A DNA stretch of 64,000 nucleotides from Rhodocyclales bacterium (GCA_026399475.1 JAPLQY010000011.1:62001-126000); one strand, 5' to 3'; positions 29,265 through 39,660 are shown, counted from the stretch's first letter. Program-made: numbers and translations. Notes: generated from the letters alone by a model not told the origin.

Positions 29265-32071
29265 GGCGTAATCAGCGGGGTCTCTGTGCTCTGCTGGTTG
29301 ATCAAACCGTAGCCGGGCACGTTGCGTTTGAGAATGTCGAGGGGATTGGAGCCAACTTTTGCGAAACCGTTCAACTCGAGTTGAAAGAAAAGCGCAGTGT
29401 TCGACAGCTGCGTCTGTGTTGCAAGGCGCTGCATGACGACGCGTCCAACCCAGCAACCGCCATCGTATTCGAGGCCGGCAACTGATTCGATCATGCGCCT
29501 TTCCCTGGTCGAATAGTTGAAGCGTCCCACCGCATGCCAGCCGCCGAAAACCGGCCATTGACCGGAAATGTCCACCTGACCGAGGCCGAGCTGGCCCAGT
29601 TGATCGCGGGTATAACGGTAGCCCGCATTCAGCACCTTGCCTGTTTCCGGCTGATAGCGCCCCCCGATGTTGAGGCGCTCCATCCGGCTCAGGCGCGGGT
29701 TGTACTGGATGCCTGCGTCGACGAAGGTCTTCGGCAGGAAGCGGCCGGAGATCGCACCAAGGAAGTCCGTTTGGCGGTCACTGCGCAGCACTTCGCCTGG
29801 CAGGCCGACATTCTGGGTGCTGAGATAGACGCGCTGGCCCAGGGCAGCGCGCATGATCTCCACGCCGGTTTGCGGATCGAGCAGCCGCGAGGTGATCATC
29901 GCCGTGACCTGGTTGGCATCGGCAATGCGGTCGCCACCGCCGTAGCGGTTCTCGGCAAAGATCTGTGCGAAGTTGAAGTCGGCCAGGCCCGTGTCGAATA
30001 CCGGAATCTGGCTCTGGTCGCGCACCGGCACATAGAGGTAGTAGAGGCGTGGCTCCAGCGTCTGGGTCAGGCCCTTGCCGAACCAGTCCATGTCGCGCTC
30101 AAAAGTCACCCCGGAATCCAGGCTGAAGATCGGTACGTTGCGCGTGAGCTTCTCGGGCGTGCCCGCAGGCTGGCGGTCAAGGGCATAGCGGGTGGCATGC
30201 AGACCGATCTTGGGCGTGACGCTTAATACCTCGGTCTGCAACGGGAGTGACATCTGCGGATACAGCGTGACGCGCCGCCCCTCCACCAGCGTCGGGTTGC
30301 GGAAGCTGACATGCTCGCCGCTGAACGCAAAGCTCATCCCCAGCGGCAGGTCGCTGCGATTGGCGCTTACCGTCAGCTGCGGCAGGCGCCGGTAGGGTTC
30401 CGTCACCGGCGGCAGGGAGGGGTCCTGCAAGGTCTGATAGCTCTGCGCCAGCAGGTTGGCCGTCCACCAGCCGCCGCCGTAATTGAGCGTGCCCTGGCGC
30501 AGCAGGTTGGTCTGGGAAATCACCGAGGAACCACTCGCCAGGTCGCTGAAGAAGGTACCGTCGGAAGCGCCGTTGACGGCGAGTGATCCGGAAAGGCCAT
30601 AGCCCAGAGTCTGGCTGTGGGCCAGTGAATAGGAAGACCGGCGCTTGTGTTCGAGCTTGTCGTTGGGCAGGTATTGCCCCTGCATCGTGCCGCTGTAGGA
30701 AGGCTCCAGATAGCGATACTCGCCATTCCACAGCGTGCCGCGCTTGGCCATGAAGCGTGGCGCAATCGTCGCATCCATGTTCTGTGCAATGTTCCAGTAG
30801 ACCGGCTGGGTATATTCGAGGCCGCCGCGACTGGTGGAACCGAAGGTGGGAGTCAGGAGCCCGCTCTTGCGCTCGTTGTTGAGCGAGAAGCTCAACCAGG
30901 GCGAGTAGAGAATCGGCGTGCCCTTGAAATACAGCGTGGCGTCGCGTGCCGTGCCCTCCTCGTCGGTGTAGTCGAGGCGCAAATCGGCGGTGCGGGCAAA
31001 CCAGTCGGGATCGCTGCCGGCGGCCGGGGTGCAGGTGCTGTAGGTGGCATCGGTGAGGCGGTACTTGCCTTCGCCTTCGAACTCCATGCGCGCCGCGGTG
31101 CCCTGTCCCGTGGTGAGGTCTGGCGACACGCGTTCCTCGGTGCCGGTCCACAGCGTGGCGGCCGACCCGGTCTTGATGCGACGGATGCTGTATTCCGGCT
31201 GTTCGAAAAAGCCGGTACTGTCTTCCATCTTCATGCGCATCTTCGGTCCGCTCACGCGGTCGCCGTCGCGGGAGAGGCGGACGTTGCCGGCCGCTTCCAT
31301 CTCGTCCGCTTCCTGCCAGTAGGTCAGTCGATCGCTCTGCAGGATCGAATTGCGCTTGCGCAATTCGACGTTGCCGTCGGCGACGACTTCGACATCGTTC
31401 TTGCCGGCGATGTGGTCAGCTGTGATAAAGGTCGGCAGCAGTTCTCCAGGCCGCTTGAGATAGGGCGTGATGCCCGCACTGCGTTCGAGTCCGGGTTCAG
31501 GCAGTTCGCCAGCGGCAACGTGGGCCGAGTAGAGCGGTGGCAGGGTGCGCCGCTCTTCAACTTGCGGCGGTTCCTGCGGCTTCTGGATTGCGTCCGCTGG
31601 CCGGGTTGCTTGCGCCAGCGGAACTGCAGCGACCTCCTGCTGGCGGCGCGGGACTTCAGCAACCGCGACCTGTGGCAACGGCGCCGGCACCGGCTGCGGT
31701 ACTGGCAGGTTAGCGCTTGCTGCCGCAGGCGCGGCCGGAAGCGCCGCTGGTTTTGCGGGCGCCACGGGGCGGACCGCAGGTGCGACAGGTCGCGGGGCGG
31801 ATTCGACCCCAGGCCTGGCTTGCTGTGCAGTCAGGTCGACACGCGCCATCGGGGCCGGTTCGGCCTGCACTGTCACGGCGGCAGGCGGCCTTGCAGCGAC
31901 GGCGGGCTCGGAGGCAACAGACACGGCGGGCGGCGGCGGCGTGCCGGCACCTAGCAGGCCGGGATTGATGCGCAGGGGCGGCAGCGTTTCTGCCACCGCG
32001 GAACCTGGGATCAGTGCCAGCAAGGCAAGCAGTGAGCCGGTGCCGAATTGTCCGCGATGCGATTGAGACAT
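29261..32071 (-). CDS. lptD: LPS-assembly protein LptD
   Basis: This outer-membrane beta-barrel inserts lipopolysaccharide into the outer leaflet together with LptE. The 936-residue protein has a signal peptide, an unusually long Pro/Ala/Val-rich low-complexity stretch (about residues 35-200), the OstA-like slide domain (FITADHIAGKNDVEVVADGNVELRK) and a C-terminal barrel (from about residue 420). Typical LptD is about 750-800 residues, so the linker accounts for the extra length. Start ATG 32071 yields the signal peptide. First gene of lptD-surA-pdxA, divergent from amgK. Confidence 0.95.
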   Translation of the reverse strand: MSQSHRGQFGTGSLLALLALIPGSAVAETLPPLRINPGLLGAGTPPPPAVSVASEPAVAARPPAAVTVQAEPAPMARVDLTAQQARPGVESAPRPVAPAVRPVAPAKPAALPAAPAAASANLPVPQPVPAPLPQVAVAEVPRRQQEVAAVPLAQATRPADAIQKPQEPPQVEERRTLPPLYSAHVAAGELPEPGLERSAGITPYLKRPGELLPTFITADHIAGKNDVEVVADGNVELRKRNSILQSDRLTYWQEADEMEAAGNVRLSRDGDRVSGPKMRMKMEDSTGFFEQPEYSIRRIKTGSAATLWTGTEERVSPDLTTGQGTAARMEFEGEGKYRLTDATYSTCTPAAGSDPDWFARTADLRLDYTDEEGTARDATLYFKGTPILYSPWLSFSLNNERKSGLLTPTFGSTSRGGLEYTQPVYWNIAQNMDATIAPRFMAKRGTLWNGEYRYLEPSYSGTMQGQYLPNDKLEHKRRSSYSLAHSQTLGYGLSGSLAVNGASDGTFFSDLASGSSVISQTNLLRQGTLNYGGGWWTANLLAQSYQTLQDPSLPPVTEPYRRLPQLTVSANRSDLPLGMSFAFSGEHVSFRNPTLVEGRRVTLYPQMSLPLQTEVLSVTPKIGLHATRYALDRQPAGTPEKLTRNVPIFSLDSGVTFERDMDWFGKGLTQTLEPRLYYLYVPVRDQSQIPVFDTGLADFNFAQIFAENRYGGGDRIADANQVTAMITSRLLDPQTGVEIMRAALGQRVYLSTQNVGLPGEVLRSDRQTDFLGAISGRFLPKTFVDAGIQYNPRLSRMERLNIGGRYQPETGKVLNAGYRYTRDQLGQLGLGQVDISGQWPVFGGWHAVGRFNYSTRERRMIESVAGLEYDGGCWVGRVVMQRLATQTQLSNTALFFQLELNGFAKVGSNPLDILKRNVPGYGLINQQSTETPLITP

Positions 32072-32107
32072 GCCGTATCGGTGAGTTGGCGCAGCGGTGA
32101 CGGATAA

Positions 32108-32135
32108 ACGCAAAGTACGCAGACGCAAAGTACGC
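32108..32135 (+). repeat. Two 13-bp direct repeats between lptD and amgK
   Basis: ACGCAAAGTACGC occurs at 32108-32120 and again at 32123-32135 with AG between, a 15-bp period. The position, in a divergent promoter region, would suit a regulator binding in tandem; no protein can be named. Confidence 0.45.
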
Positions 32136-32171
32136 GTACTGCATGCTGGGGAAGCCTTTGCCGGCCGATGC

Positions 32172-32188
32172 TAGAATCACGAATTCTA
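32172..32188. promoter_or_regulatory. Inverted repeat TAGAAT-N5-ATTCTA in the lptD/amgK intergenic region
   Basis: A 6-bp inverted repeat with a 5-bp spacer, whose left arm TAGAAT resembles a -10 hexamer for amgK. No good -35 is found at 16-18 bp, so promoter assignment is weak. Confidence 0.3.
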
Positions 32189-32261
32189 ACACTTCATGCC
32201 AGCGGAACGCGCTCTCCGGCGAAGCTTTTGCGCCCTTCCCCGCATCTCGCGCATCTTGGAT

Positions 32262-33284
32262 ATGGAACGCCAGAAGCAAATCACGACGTGGCTTGCCGCC
32301 ATGTGGCCGGATCGTAGTTTCACGCTGGCACCGGCCTCGGCCGATGCCAGTTTCCGCCGCTATTTTCGCGCAACGCTGGATGATGGCACGACGCGGATCA
32401 TCATGGACGCGCCGCCTGCGAACGAGGACTGCCGGCCATGGTTGAATGTGCAGCAGCTTTTCCGGTCGGCCGGGGTTCATGTCCCGGAGGTTTTGGCGCA
32501 AGACCTGGAGCGCGGCTTCCTGCTGCTCTCGGATTTGGGCAATGCGACTTATCTGCAGGCGCTGGATGCCGGCAACGCAGCACCGCTCTATGCCGATGCC
32601 ATCGTTGCGCTGGTGAAGATCCAGCAGGCAAGCCGTCCCGGCGCGCTGCCCGAGTATGACCGCGCGCTGTTGCGCCGGGAACTCGATCTGTTTCCCCAGT
32701 GGTTCCTGGCGCAGCACCATCAACTGGTTCTTTCGCAGGGCGAGAGACAGTCTCTGGAAGCCGTGTTCGAGCGCATCCTCGCCGTGAATCTGGGCGAGCC
32801 CAAGGTCTTCGTGCATCGCGACTATCACTCGCGCAACCTGATGCGGATTGCGCAGTCTGGTGCCGCCAATCCGGGCATCATCGATTTTCAGGATGCCGTG
32901 TATGGGCCGATCAGCTATGACATGGTGTCGCTGCTGAAGGACGCCTACATCGAGTGGGACGAAGATCTCGCGCTGGACTGGCTGGTTCGTTACTGGGAGC
33001 AGGCGCGCAAGGTCGGCCTGCCGGTATCCGCCGATTTCGGCGAGTTTTTCCGCGACTATGAATGGATGGGCGTGCAGCGCCACATAAAGGTGCTGGGCAT
33101 ATTCGCCCGGCTCTATCACCGCGACGGCAAGGACGGCTACCTGAAGGATCTGCCGCTGGTGGCGCGCTACCTGCGCAAGGCCTGCGAGCGTTACAGCGAA
33201 CTCGGTCCGCTGCGCAAGATTCTCGACCGGCTGGAAGACAAGATCACCGTGCTGGGCCACACCATGGACAAGCGTGATTTGTAA
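32262..33284 (+). CDS. amgK: Anomeric MurNAc/GlcNAc kinase (aminoglycoside phosphotransferase fold)
   Basis: The 340-residue kinase phosphorylates the anomeric carbon of N-acetylmuramate and N-acetylglucosamine in the peptidoglycan recycling route that bypasses de novo UDP-MurNAc synthesis and hence fosfomycin. The catalytic loop HRDYHSRNL and the metal-binding IIDFQDAVYGP are the APH-fold signatures. ATG 32262 is the likely start; a longer in-frame start at 32196 is possible. It is followed by murU after 120 bp and divergent from lptD, the arrangement known in pseudomonads. Confidence 0.9.
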   Translation: MERQKQITTWLAAMWPDRSFTLAPASADASFRRYFRATLDDGTTRIIMDAPPANEDCRPWLNVQQLFRSAGVHVPEVLAQDLERGFLLLSDLGNATYLQALDAGNAAPLYADAIVALVKIQQASRPGALPEYDRALLRRELDLFPQWFLAQHHQLVLSQGERQSLEAVFERILAVNLGEPKVFVHRDYHSRNLMRIAQSGAANPGIIDFQDAVYGPISYDMVSLLKDAYIEWDEDLALDWLVRYWEQARKVGLPVSADFGEFFRDYEWMGVQRHIKVLGIFARLYHRDGKDGYLKDLPLVARYLRKACERYSELGPLRKILDRLEDKITVLGHTMDKRDL

Positions 33285-33322
33285 CCAGTCAGTCCACGCA
33301 TCGCGCGGACCCGATTCAGTCA

Positions 33323-33343
33323 CCCCCTTCCTCGGGAAGGGGG
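33323..33343. repeat. GC hairpin in the amgK-murU spacer
   Basis: CCCCCTTCC-TCG-GGAAGGGGG is a perfect 9-bp stem with a 3-nt loop. It lacks a T-tract, so it is a weak terminator candidate or part of a dispersed C/G repeat. Confidence 0.5.
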
Positions 33344-33373
33344 CTGGGGGGAAGGCAAACATGGATGATCCGC

Positions 33374-34098
<725 letters not shown>

Positions 34099-34104
34099 CA
34101 GCCG

Positions 34105-35460
34105 ATGGAACGATCGCAGGCACTCACGGGAAATTCTTTCGAGGCGCATCAGCAGCGCCGACTCGCGTTGATTGAACGCATGATTCGCGGCGGCGGTGGC
34201 ATCGCGGTCATCCCCACCTCGCCGGAGCAGGCACGCAACCGCGATACGCACTACCCCTATCGCGCCGACAGCTATTTCCAGTATCTGACGGGTTTCACCG
34301 AGCCCGAGGCCGTGCTGGTGATTGTCGTCGGCCGTTCCGATGCGCCGCCGCAATCGATCCTGTTCTGCCGCGAGAAGAATCTGGAGCGGGAAATCTGGGA
34401 CGGCTTCCGCCACGGTCCGGAGGGCGCCTGCGAAGTTTTCGGTTTCGATGCGGCGCATGCGATCGGCGAACTCGACAGCAAGCTGCCGGAGATGCTTGCC
34501 GACCAGCCTGCGCTGTGGTTTTCGATCGGCCAGGATGCCGGCTGGGATCGCCGCATCGCCTCCGCCCTGAACACGGTGCGCGCCGAGAGCCGCAGCGGCA
34601 AGCGCGCGCCGGCGACCGTGCGGGATGTACGCGCCGAGCTCGATGCCATGCGCCTGGTCAAGGATGCCGCCGAGCTTGGCATCATGCGCCGTGCCGCCGC
34701 GATTTCAACCACCGCTCACATTCGCGCCATGCGTTTTGTCGCACCGGGCCGCTTCGAGTACGAAGTCGAGGCCGAACTGCTCCACGAATTCCGCCGTCAG
34801 GGCTGTGAATATCCGGCCTATACCTCCATCGTTGCCGGTGGCGCCAACGCCTGCGTCCTGCATTACGTCGGCAACGATCAGGTCCTGCGCGACGGCGATC
34901 TGCTGTTGATCGACGCTGGCGGCGAACTCACCGGCTATGCCTCCGACATCACGCGCAGCTTTCCGGTCAATGGGCGTTTCAGCGGGCCGCAAGCCGATGT
35001 TTACGACATGGTGCTCGACGCACAGGCCGCGGCGATCGCGGCGGTGCGCCCCGGCGGCACCTTCGCCGATCCGCACGAGGCGGCGCTCAAAGTGCTGGCC
35101 CAGGGCATGCTCGACCTGAAGCTGCTGCAGGGGTCGCTGGACGGTGTGATCGAATCGGAGAGCTACAAGCGTTTCTACATGCACCGCACCAGTCACTGGC
35201 TGGGCAAGGACGTGCACGATGTCGGCGAGTACAAGGAAGGGGAGCACTGGGCGCCGCTCCTGCCGGGTATGGTCCTGACCATCGAGCCCGGTTGTTACAT
35301 ACGGCCGGCGGATGACGTGCCCAAGGCCTTCTGGAATATCGGCGTGCGCATCGAGGATGACGCGGTGGTGACCGCCGCTGCCTGCGAGATCATTACCCTC
35401 GCCGCGCCGAAGAAGATCGCCGACATCGAAGCGCTGATGCGGGATGGTCGTGGCGGCTGA
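34105..35460 (+). CDS. pepP: Xaa-Pro aminopeptidase (M24B)
   Basis: The 451-residue dimanganese peptidase removes N-terminal residues next to proline. Metal ligands of the pita-bread fold are visible in LLIDAGGELTGYASDITRSFPV (two Asp), the HRTSHWLGKDVHDVG histidine segment and VLTIEPGCYI (Glu). The N-terminal domain holds YPYRADSYFQYLTGF. It starts 8 bp after murU and overlaps ubiH by 17 bp; the pepP-ubiH link is conserved in gammaproteobacteria too. Confidence 0.94.
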   Translation: MERSQALTGNSFEAHQQRRLALIERMIRGGGGIAVIPTSPEQARNRDTHYPYRADSYFQYLTGFTEPEAVLVIVVGRSDAPPQSILFCREKNLEREIWDGFRHGPEGACEVFGFDAAHAIGELDSKLPEMLADQPALWFSIGQDAGWDRRIASALNTVRAESRSGKRAPATVRDVRAELDAMRLVKDAAELGIMRRAAAISTTAHIRAMRFVAPGRFEYEVEAELLHEFRRQGCEYPAYTSIVAGGANACVLHYVGNDQVLRDGDLLLIDAGGELTGYASDITRSFPVNGRFSGPQADVYDMVLDAQAAAIAAVRPGGTFADPHEAALKVLAQGMLDLKLLQGSLDGVIESESYKRFYMHRTSHWLGKDVHDVGEYKEGEHWAPLLPGMVLTIEPGCYIRPADDVPKAFWNIGVRIEDDAVVTAAACEIITLAAPKKIADIEALMRDGRGG

Positions 35461-36574
35461 AAACAGCGACCGCCAGGTCGCCATTGTCGGCGGAGGGCCG
35501 GCCGGCATGGCGCTGGCGCTGGCATTGAAACTCCACGGCGTCACTGCCGAAATCTTCGAGGCGCGTGAGCGTGCCGCGGTTCGCCGTGATGCCCGCGTAC
35601 TGGCCTTGTCCGACGGCGCACGGCAGATTCTCGAATGGCTCGGCGTCTGGCCAGAACTTTCCGCGACGCCCATTGAAGCCATCCACATCTCGCAGCGCGG
35701 TGGTTTTGGCCGCACGCTTTTGCGCGCGACCGAGCTGGACCTGAAGACACTCGGCTGGGTGCTGCCGGCAAGCGAACTCATCGCCGCGCTCGACAACGCG
35801 GTCAATGCTGCCGCAATTGCCTATCGCGAGAACACAAGAATTATGCGAAGCGGTGTCCCCGGGGACGGTACCGGTGACACCGCGTCATTTCCGCTGACCG
35901 CCTATGCCGAGGGTGCTGTCGAGGCCGGCGCCGGCAGGATGCACGACTACGGGCAGCATGCCGTGCTGTGCAACGTGAGCGTCGCTGAGCCGCATGGCAA
36001 TGTCGCCTGGGAACGTTTCACCAGTGAGGGACCGCTCGCGCTGTTGCCGCTCGGCGATCGTTACGCCGTGGTGCTGACCTGTGCTGACGAAGTTCTTGCC
36101 GAGGTCAAGTCGCTGGACGACGCGGCCTTTCTCGGGCTGCTGCAGCAGCGCTTCGGCACGCGGCACCGCTTCATTGCGACGACTCCGCGCACGGCCTATC
36201 CGCTCGGCCTGCGCTATCGTCCGGACCCGGTGGGTGACCGTCAGGTCTGGCTCGGCAATGCTGCGCAAACCTTGCATCCGGTAGCCGGGCAGGGCTTCAA
36301 TCTTGCGCTGCGCGATATCTGGGAACTGGCGCAGGCTTTAGGTGGCGTCGCCGATCCGGGCGCCCCTGAATTGCTCGCCGCCTATGCGCGCGGCCGCCAG
36401 GCGGACCGGCGTGGCGCGATTGGCTTCACCGACCTGCTGATTGACGGCTTCGCCTCTGATTTTGCGCCCTTGAAACATGTGCGCGGTGCCGGACTTCTGG
36501 CGCTGGACCTGCTGCCGCCGCTGAGAGCCTTTGTCGCGAAGCGAATGATCTACGGCGCCCGGGCCTGGCCCTGA
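35444..36574 (+). CDS. ubiH: UbiH/Coq6-family FAD-dependent hydroxylase (ubiquinone biosynthesis)
   Basis: The 376-residue flavoprotein monooxygenase has an N-terminal GGGPAGMALALAL (residues 16-28), the DYGQ segment and the second FAD motif GNAAQTLHPVAGQGFNLALRD characteristic of ring hydroxylases in ubiquinone synthesis. By position after pepP it corresponds to UbiH, but UbiI/UbiM-type specificity cannot be excluded. The middle is unusual: residues 136-147 are encoded by an imperfect 34-bp palindrome that interrupts the normally variable region, and the expected ADGG motif reads AEGA. It overlaps pepP by 17 bp. Confidence 0.85.
   Translation: MVVAAENSDRQVAIVGGGPAGMALALALKLHGVTAEIFEARERAAVRRDARVLALSDGARQILEWLGVWPELSATPIEAIHISQRGGFGRTLLRATELDLKTLGWVLPASELIAALDNAVNAAAIAYRENTRIMRSGVPGDGTGDTASFPLTAYAEGAVEAGAGRMHDYGQHAVLCNVSVAEPHGNVAWERFTSEGPLALLPLGDRYAVVLTCADEVLAEVKSLDDAAFLGLLQQRFGTRHRFIATTPRTAYPLGLRYRPDPVGDRQVWLGNAAQTLHPVAGQGFNLALRDIWELAQALGGVADPGAPELLAAYARGRQADRRGAIGFTDLLIDGFASDFAPLKHVRGAGLLALDLLPPLRAFVAKRMIYGARAWP
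35850..35883. repeat. Imperfect palindrome inserted in the ubiH frame
   Basis: GCGGTGTC (35850-35857) pairs with GACACCGC (35876-35883), enclosing GTCCCC and GGGGACGGTACC (35861-35872). The same 12-mer occurs in the alaS leader at 49357-49368. It keeps the ubiH frame open. Confidence 0.55.
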
Positions 36575-36604
36575 TTTTTCGCCATACTCGATAAAAAGCC
36601 TCGA

Positions 36605-36632
36605 TTGCCGCCGCCGCACTTTGCGCTAAAAT
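36605..36632 (+). promoter_or_regulatory. Predicted sigma70 promoter of dusB-fis
   Basis: TTGCCG (36605-36610) and TAAAAT (36627-36632) are spaced by 16 bp in the 91-bp gap after ubiH. The start site would be near 36640, about 26 nt before ATG 36666. Confidence 0.5.
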
Positions 36633-36665
36633 CGCGCCCTTCCTCACCCGCATTCTTTTCCCGAC

Positions 36666-37688
36666 ATGGACTTCCTCGGCTTTCAGTTGCGCAACAAGCT
36701 GTTTGTCGCGCCCATGGCCGGAGTTACGGATCGTCCTTTTCGCCAGCTGTGTAAAAAGCTCGGTGCCGGACTTGCGGTATCTGAAATGGTCACGTCCAAC
36801 TCCCTGTTGTATGGCAGTGCCAAGACCCGTCGCCGTGCCGATCACGAGGGGGAAGTCGATCCGATCTCGGTGCAGATAGCCGGGGCCGATCCGGCGATGA
36901 TGGCGCAGGCTGCGAAGTACAACGCGGATAACGGCGCGCAGATCATCGACATCAACATGGGCTGTCCGGCAAAGAAGATCTGCAACGTCATGGCCGGGTC
37001 GGCCCTGATGCAGGACGAGCCGCTGGTGGCGAGAATACTCGAGGCGGTGGTAGCCGCCGTGCCGGATACCCCGGTTACGCTGAAGTTTCGCACCGGCTGG
37101 AATCGCGACAACCGCAATGCTCCCCGCATCGCCCGCATCGCCGAGGCATGCGGCGTCCGCGCAATCGCCATCCACGGTCGCACCCGTGCCGACCAGTATC
37201 AGGGCTGCGCCGAATACGACACCATTGCCCTGGTCAAATCGCAGGTGAGAATTCCGGTGATCGCCAACGGCGATATCGACACTCCGCAAAAGGCCCGCTT
37301 CGTGCTGGACTATACGGGCGCCGACGGCGTCATGATCGGCCGCGCGGCGCAGGGAAGGCCCTGGCTGTTCCGCGAGATCGAGCATTTCCTGGCGACCGGC
37401 GAGGTGCTGGCGCCGCCGCAGGTGGAAGAGATCCACCGCATTCTGCGCGGCCATCTGGCGGATCTCTATGCCTTCTATGGCGAGGAAACCGGCGTGCGCA
37501 TCGCCAGGAAACACATCAGCTGGTACACGAAAGGTTTGACCGGCGCGGCGCATTTCCGCCACGCCATGAACCAGCTGCAGAGCGTTGACGCACAACTGGC
37601 GGCTGCCGATGAATTCTTCCTCGGCCACGCCGCTGCAAACGATCATCTGCACTACGAGGATCGCCCTGAGGTGATGGAGGCCGCATGA
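36666..37688 (+). CDS. dusB: tRNA-dihydrouridine synthase B
   Basis: The 340-residue FMN enzyme reduces uridine to dihydrouridine in the tRNA D-loop. APMAGVTDRPFR at the N-terminus, the catalytic Cys in NMGCPAKKICN and HGRTRADQYQG are family signatures. The stop overlaps the fis start (ATGA), the conserved dusB-fis arrangement by which Fis expression is coupled to dusB translation. Confidence 0.95.
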   Translation: MDFLGFQLRNKLFVAPMAGVTDRPFRQLCKKLGAGLAVSEMVTSNSLLYGSAKTRRRADHEGEVDPISVQIAGADPAMMAQAAKYNADNGAQIIDINMGCPAKKICNVMAGSALMQDEPLVARILEAVVAAVPDTPVTLKFRTGWNRDNRNAPRIARIAEACGVRAIAIHGRTRADQYQGCAEYDTIALVKSQVRIPVIANGDIDTPQKARFVLDYTGADGVMIGRAAQGRPWLFREIEHFLATGEVLAPPQVEEIHRILRGHLADLYAFYGEETGVRIARKHISWYTKGLTGAAHFRHAMNQLQSVDAQLAAADEFFLGHAAANDHLHYEDRPEVMEAA

Positions 37689-37915
37689 GCAGCGAAATCA
37701 ACGACTGCGTGCGCCGCAGCCTCAACCGTTATTTCCGTGATCTGGACGGACAGGCGCCGCATGCCATTTATGGCATGGTACTGAAATGCGTCGAGCAGCC
37801 GATGCTGGAAGTGGTGATGAAACAGGCGGCCGGCAATCAGACCGTCGCTGCCGACATGCTGGGCATCAGTCGCGGCACACTTCGCCGCCTGCTGCTCGAA
37901 CACGAATTACTTTAA
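37685..37915 (+). CDS. fis: Fis-family DNA-binding protein
   Basis: The 76-residue protein consists of the C-terminal Fis helices with the helix-turn-helix GNQTVAADMLGISRGTLRRLL. It is shorter than enterobacterial Fis (98 residues), as usual in betaproteobacteria, lacking the N-terminal beta-hairpin. It overlaps dusB by 4 bp. A nucleoid or global regulatory role is expected. A 150-bp dispersed repeat begins at its stop codon. Confidence 0.92.
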   Translation: MSSEINDCVRRSLNRYFRDLDGQAPHAIYGMVLKCVEQPMLEVVMKQAAGNQTVAADMLGISRGTLRRLLLEHELL

Positions 37916-38061
37916 CGCTCATGGTACCAAGCGCAATCCGCTGAAGATGAAACACGCAAAAAGCCAATTATTCGCCCGCCCCCCTTCCCCCCTCGCGGGG
38001 GGTTACCGTTCGGCGCGCTACGCGCGTTTATCACCGGGGACTCCGTACAAAGTATTTCACG
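37912..38061 (+). repeat. 150-bp dispersed intergenic repeat, copy B
   Basis: Ungapped partner of 25905-26054. It starts at the last bases of fis (TTAACGCTCATG) and ends 20 bp before purH. It holds the same C6/G6 hairpin and CGGCGCGCTACGCGCG block. In this copy the outer ends are inverted (TTAACG at 37912, CGTTAA at 38060-38065), suggesting a small non-autonomous element. Confidence 0.75.
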
Positions 38062-38080
38062 TTAACGTTCCGAGGTTTCC

Positions 38081-39655
38081 ATGAAAGTCACACAAGCGCT
38101 GATCAGCGTTTCCGACAAGCGCGGCGCGGTGGATTTTGCCCGCGGCCTGGCTCAGCTTGGCATCAAGCTTCTCTCCACCGGCGGCACTGCCAAACTGCTG
38201 CGCGATGCCGGCCTCGATGTCACCGACGTCTCCGACTACACGGGTTTTCCCGAGATGCTCGACGGCCGCGTAAAGACCCTGCATCCCAAGGTGCATGGCG
38301 GCATCCTCGGCATTCGCGGCAACGCCGAGCATGCGTCGACCATGCAGAAGCACGGCATTCCGCCCATCGACCTGGTGATCGTCAACCTCTACCCGTTCGC
38401 ACAGACCGTGGCAAAGAAGGATTGCACCCTGATCGACGCCATCGAGAACATCGACATCGGCGGCCCGACCATGGTGCGCGCAGCGGCCAAGAACCACGGC
38501 AATGAACAAGGCGGCGTCGGCATCATCACCGAGCCCGAGGACTACCAACCCGTGCTCGCCGAACTAAAAAGCAACGGCGGTGCGCTGTCCTACAAGACCC
38601 GCTTCGCGCTGGCCAAGAAGGCTTTCACCCACACTGCGCGTTACGACGCCGGCATTTCGAACTGGCTCACCAGCCTCGACGCCGAAGACAAGCCGACGAC
38701 CTTCCCGAACTGCCTGCAACTGGCCTTCGACAAGGTCGACACCATGCGCTACGGCGAGAACCCGCACCAGCAGGCCGCGTTCTATCGCGAACCCGTCGCC
38801 GCGCCCGGCTCGATTGCCAACTACGAGCAATTGCAGGGCAAGGAGCTGTCGTACAACAACATCGGCGATTCAGACGCTGCCTGGGAATGCGTCAAGGCCT
38901 TCGAAACCACGGCCTGCGTCATCGTCAAGCACGCCAACCCCTGCGGCGTAGCCATCGCGCCGACCGCGCTGGGTGCCTATCAGAAGGCTTTCAAGACCGA
39001 CCCGACCTCGGCCTTCGGCGGCATCATCGCCTTCAACTGCGCCATCGACAAGGCAACCGCCGAAGCGGTTGCCGGCCAGTTCGCCGAAGTGATCATCGCC
39101 CCCGAGATCACCGCAGATGCCCGTGCCGTGTTCGCCGCCAAACAGAATCTGCGTGTGCTGATCGTGCCATTGGGCAAGGTCGAGGGCACGCTGTTCGACT
39201 ACAAGCGCGTCGGCGGCGGCCTGCTGGTGCAGACGGCCGACGTGGCTCGCATCAGCGAGTCCGACATCAAGGTTGTCACCAAGCGCGCCCCGACCGCGGT
39301 GGAAATGACCGACTTGCTGTTCGCCTGGCGTGTCGCCAAATACGTCAAGTCGAACGCCATCGTCTATTGCAAGGACGGCATGACCACGGGCGTCGGCGCC
39401 GGCCAGATGAGCCGCGTCGATTCCGCCCGTATCGCAGCGATCAAGGCCGAGAACAACGGCCTCACGGTGGCCGGCTCGGTGGCCGCTTCGGATGCCTTCT
39501 TCCCCTTCCGCGACGGCCTCGACGTGCTGGCCAAGGCCGGCGCGACCGCGGTGATCCAGCCGGGCGGCTCGGTGCGCGATGCCGAAGTCATCGCCGCTGC
39601 GGACGAGCAGAACCTGGCAATGGTGTTCACCGGCTTCCGCCACTTCCGCCACTAA
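38081..39655 (+). CDS. purH: Bifunctional AICAR transformylase/IMP cyclohydrolase
   Basis: The 524-residue enzyme performs the last two steps of IMP synthesis. The N-terminal cyclohydrolase shows [16 protein letters not shown] and [13 protein letters not shown]; the C-terminal transformylase shows [11 protein letters not shown] and [10 protein letters not shown], containing the Lys-His region VKHANPCG. Length is normal. It lies downstream of fis with a dispersed repeat between, and starts the purH-purD-purK-tsaC series. Confidence 0.96.
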   Translation: MKVTQALISVSDKRGAVDFARGLAQLGIKLLSTGGTAKLLRDAGLDVTDVSDYTGFPEMLDGRVKTLHPKVHGGILGIRGNAEHASTMQKHGIPPIDLVIVNLYPFAQTVAKKDCTLIDAIENIDIGGPTMVRAAAKNHGNEQGGVGIITEPEDYQPVLAELKSNGGALSYKTRFALAKKAFTHTARYDAGISNWLTSLDAEDKPTTFPNCLQLAFDKVDTMRYGENPHQQAAFYREPVAAPGSIANYEQLQGKELSYNNIGDSDAAWECVKAFETTACVIVKHANPCGVAIAPTALGAYQKAFKTDPTSAFGGIIAFNCAIDKATAEAVAGQFAEVIIAPEITADARAVFAAKQNLRVLIVPLGKVEGTLFDYKRVGGGLLVQTADVARISESDIKVVTKRAPTAVEMTDLLFAWRVAKYVKSNAIVYCKDGMTTGVGAGQMSRVDSARIAAIKAENNGLTVAGSVAASDAFFPFRDGLDVLAKAGATAVIQPGGSVRDAEVIAAADEQNLAMVFTGFRHFRH

Positions 39656-39660
39656 GCGCG

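Noticed and set aside
33323-33343. Intrinsic terminator between amgK and murU
   Set aside because: The stem is perfect but there is no T-tract, and murU is expected to be co-transcribed with amgK.
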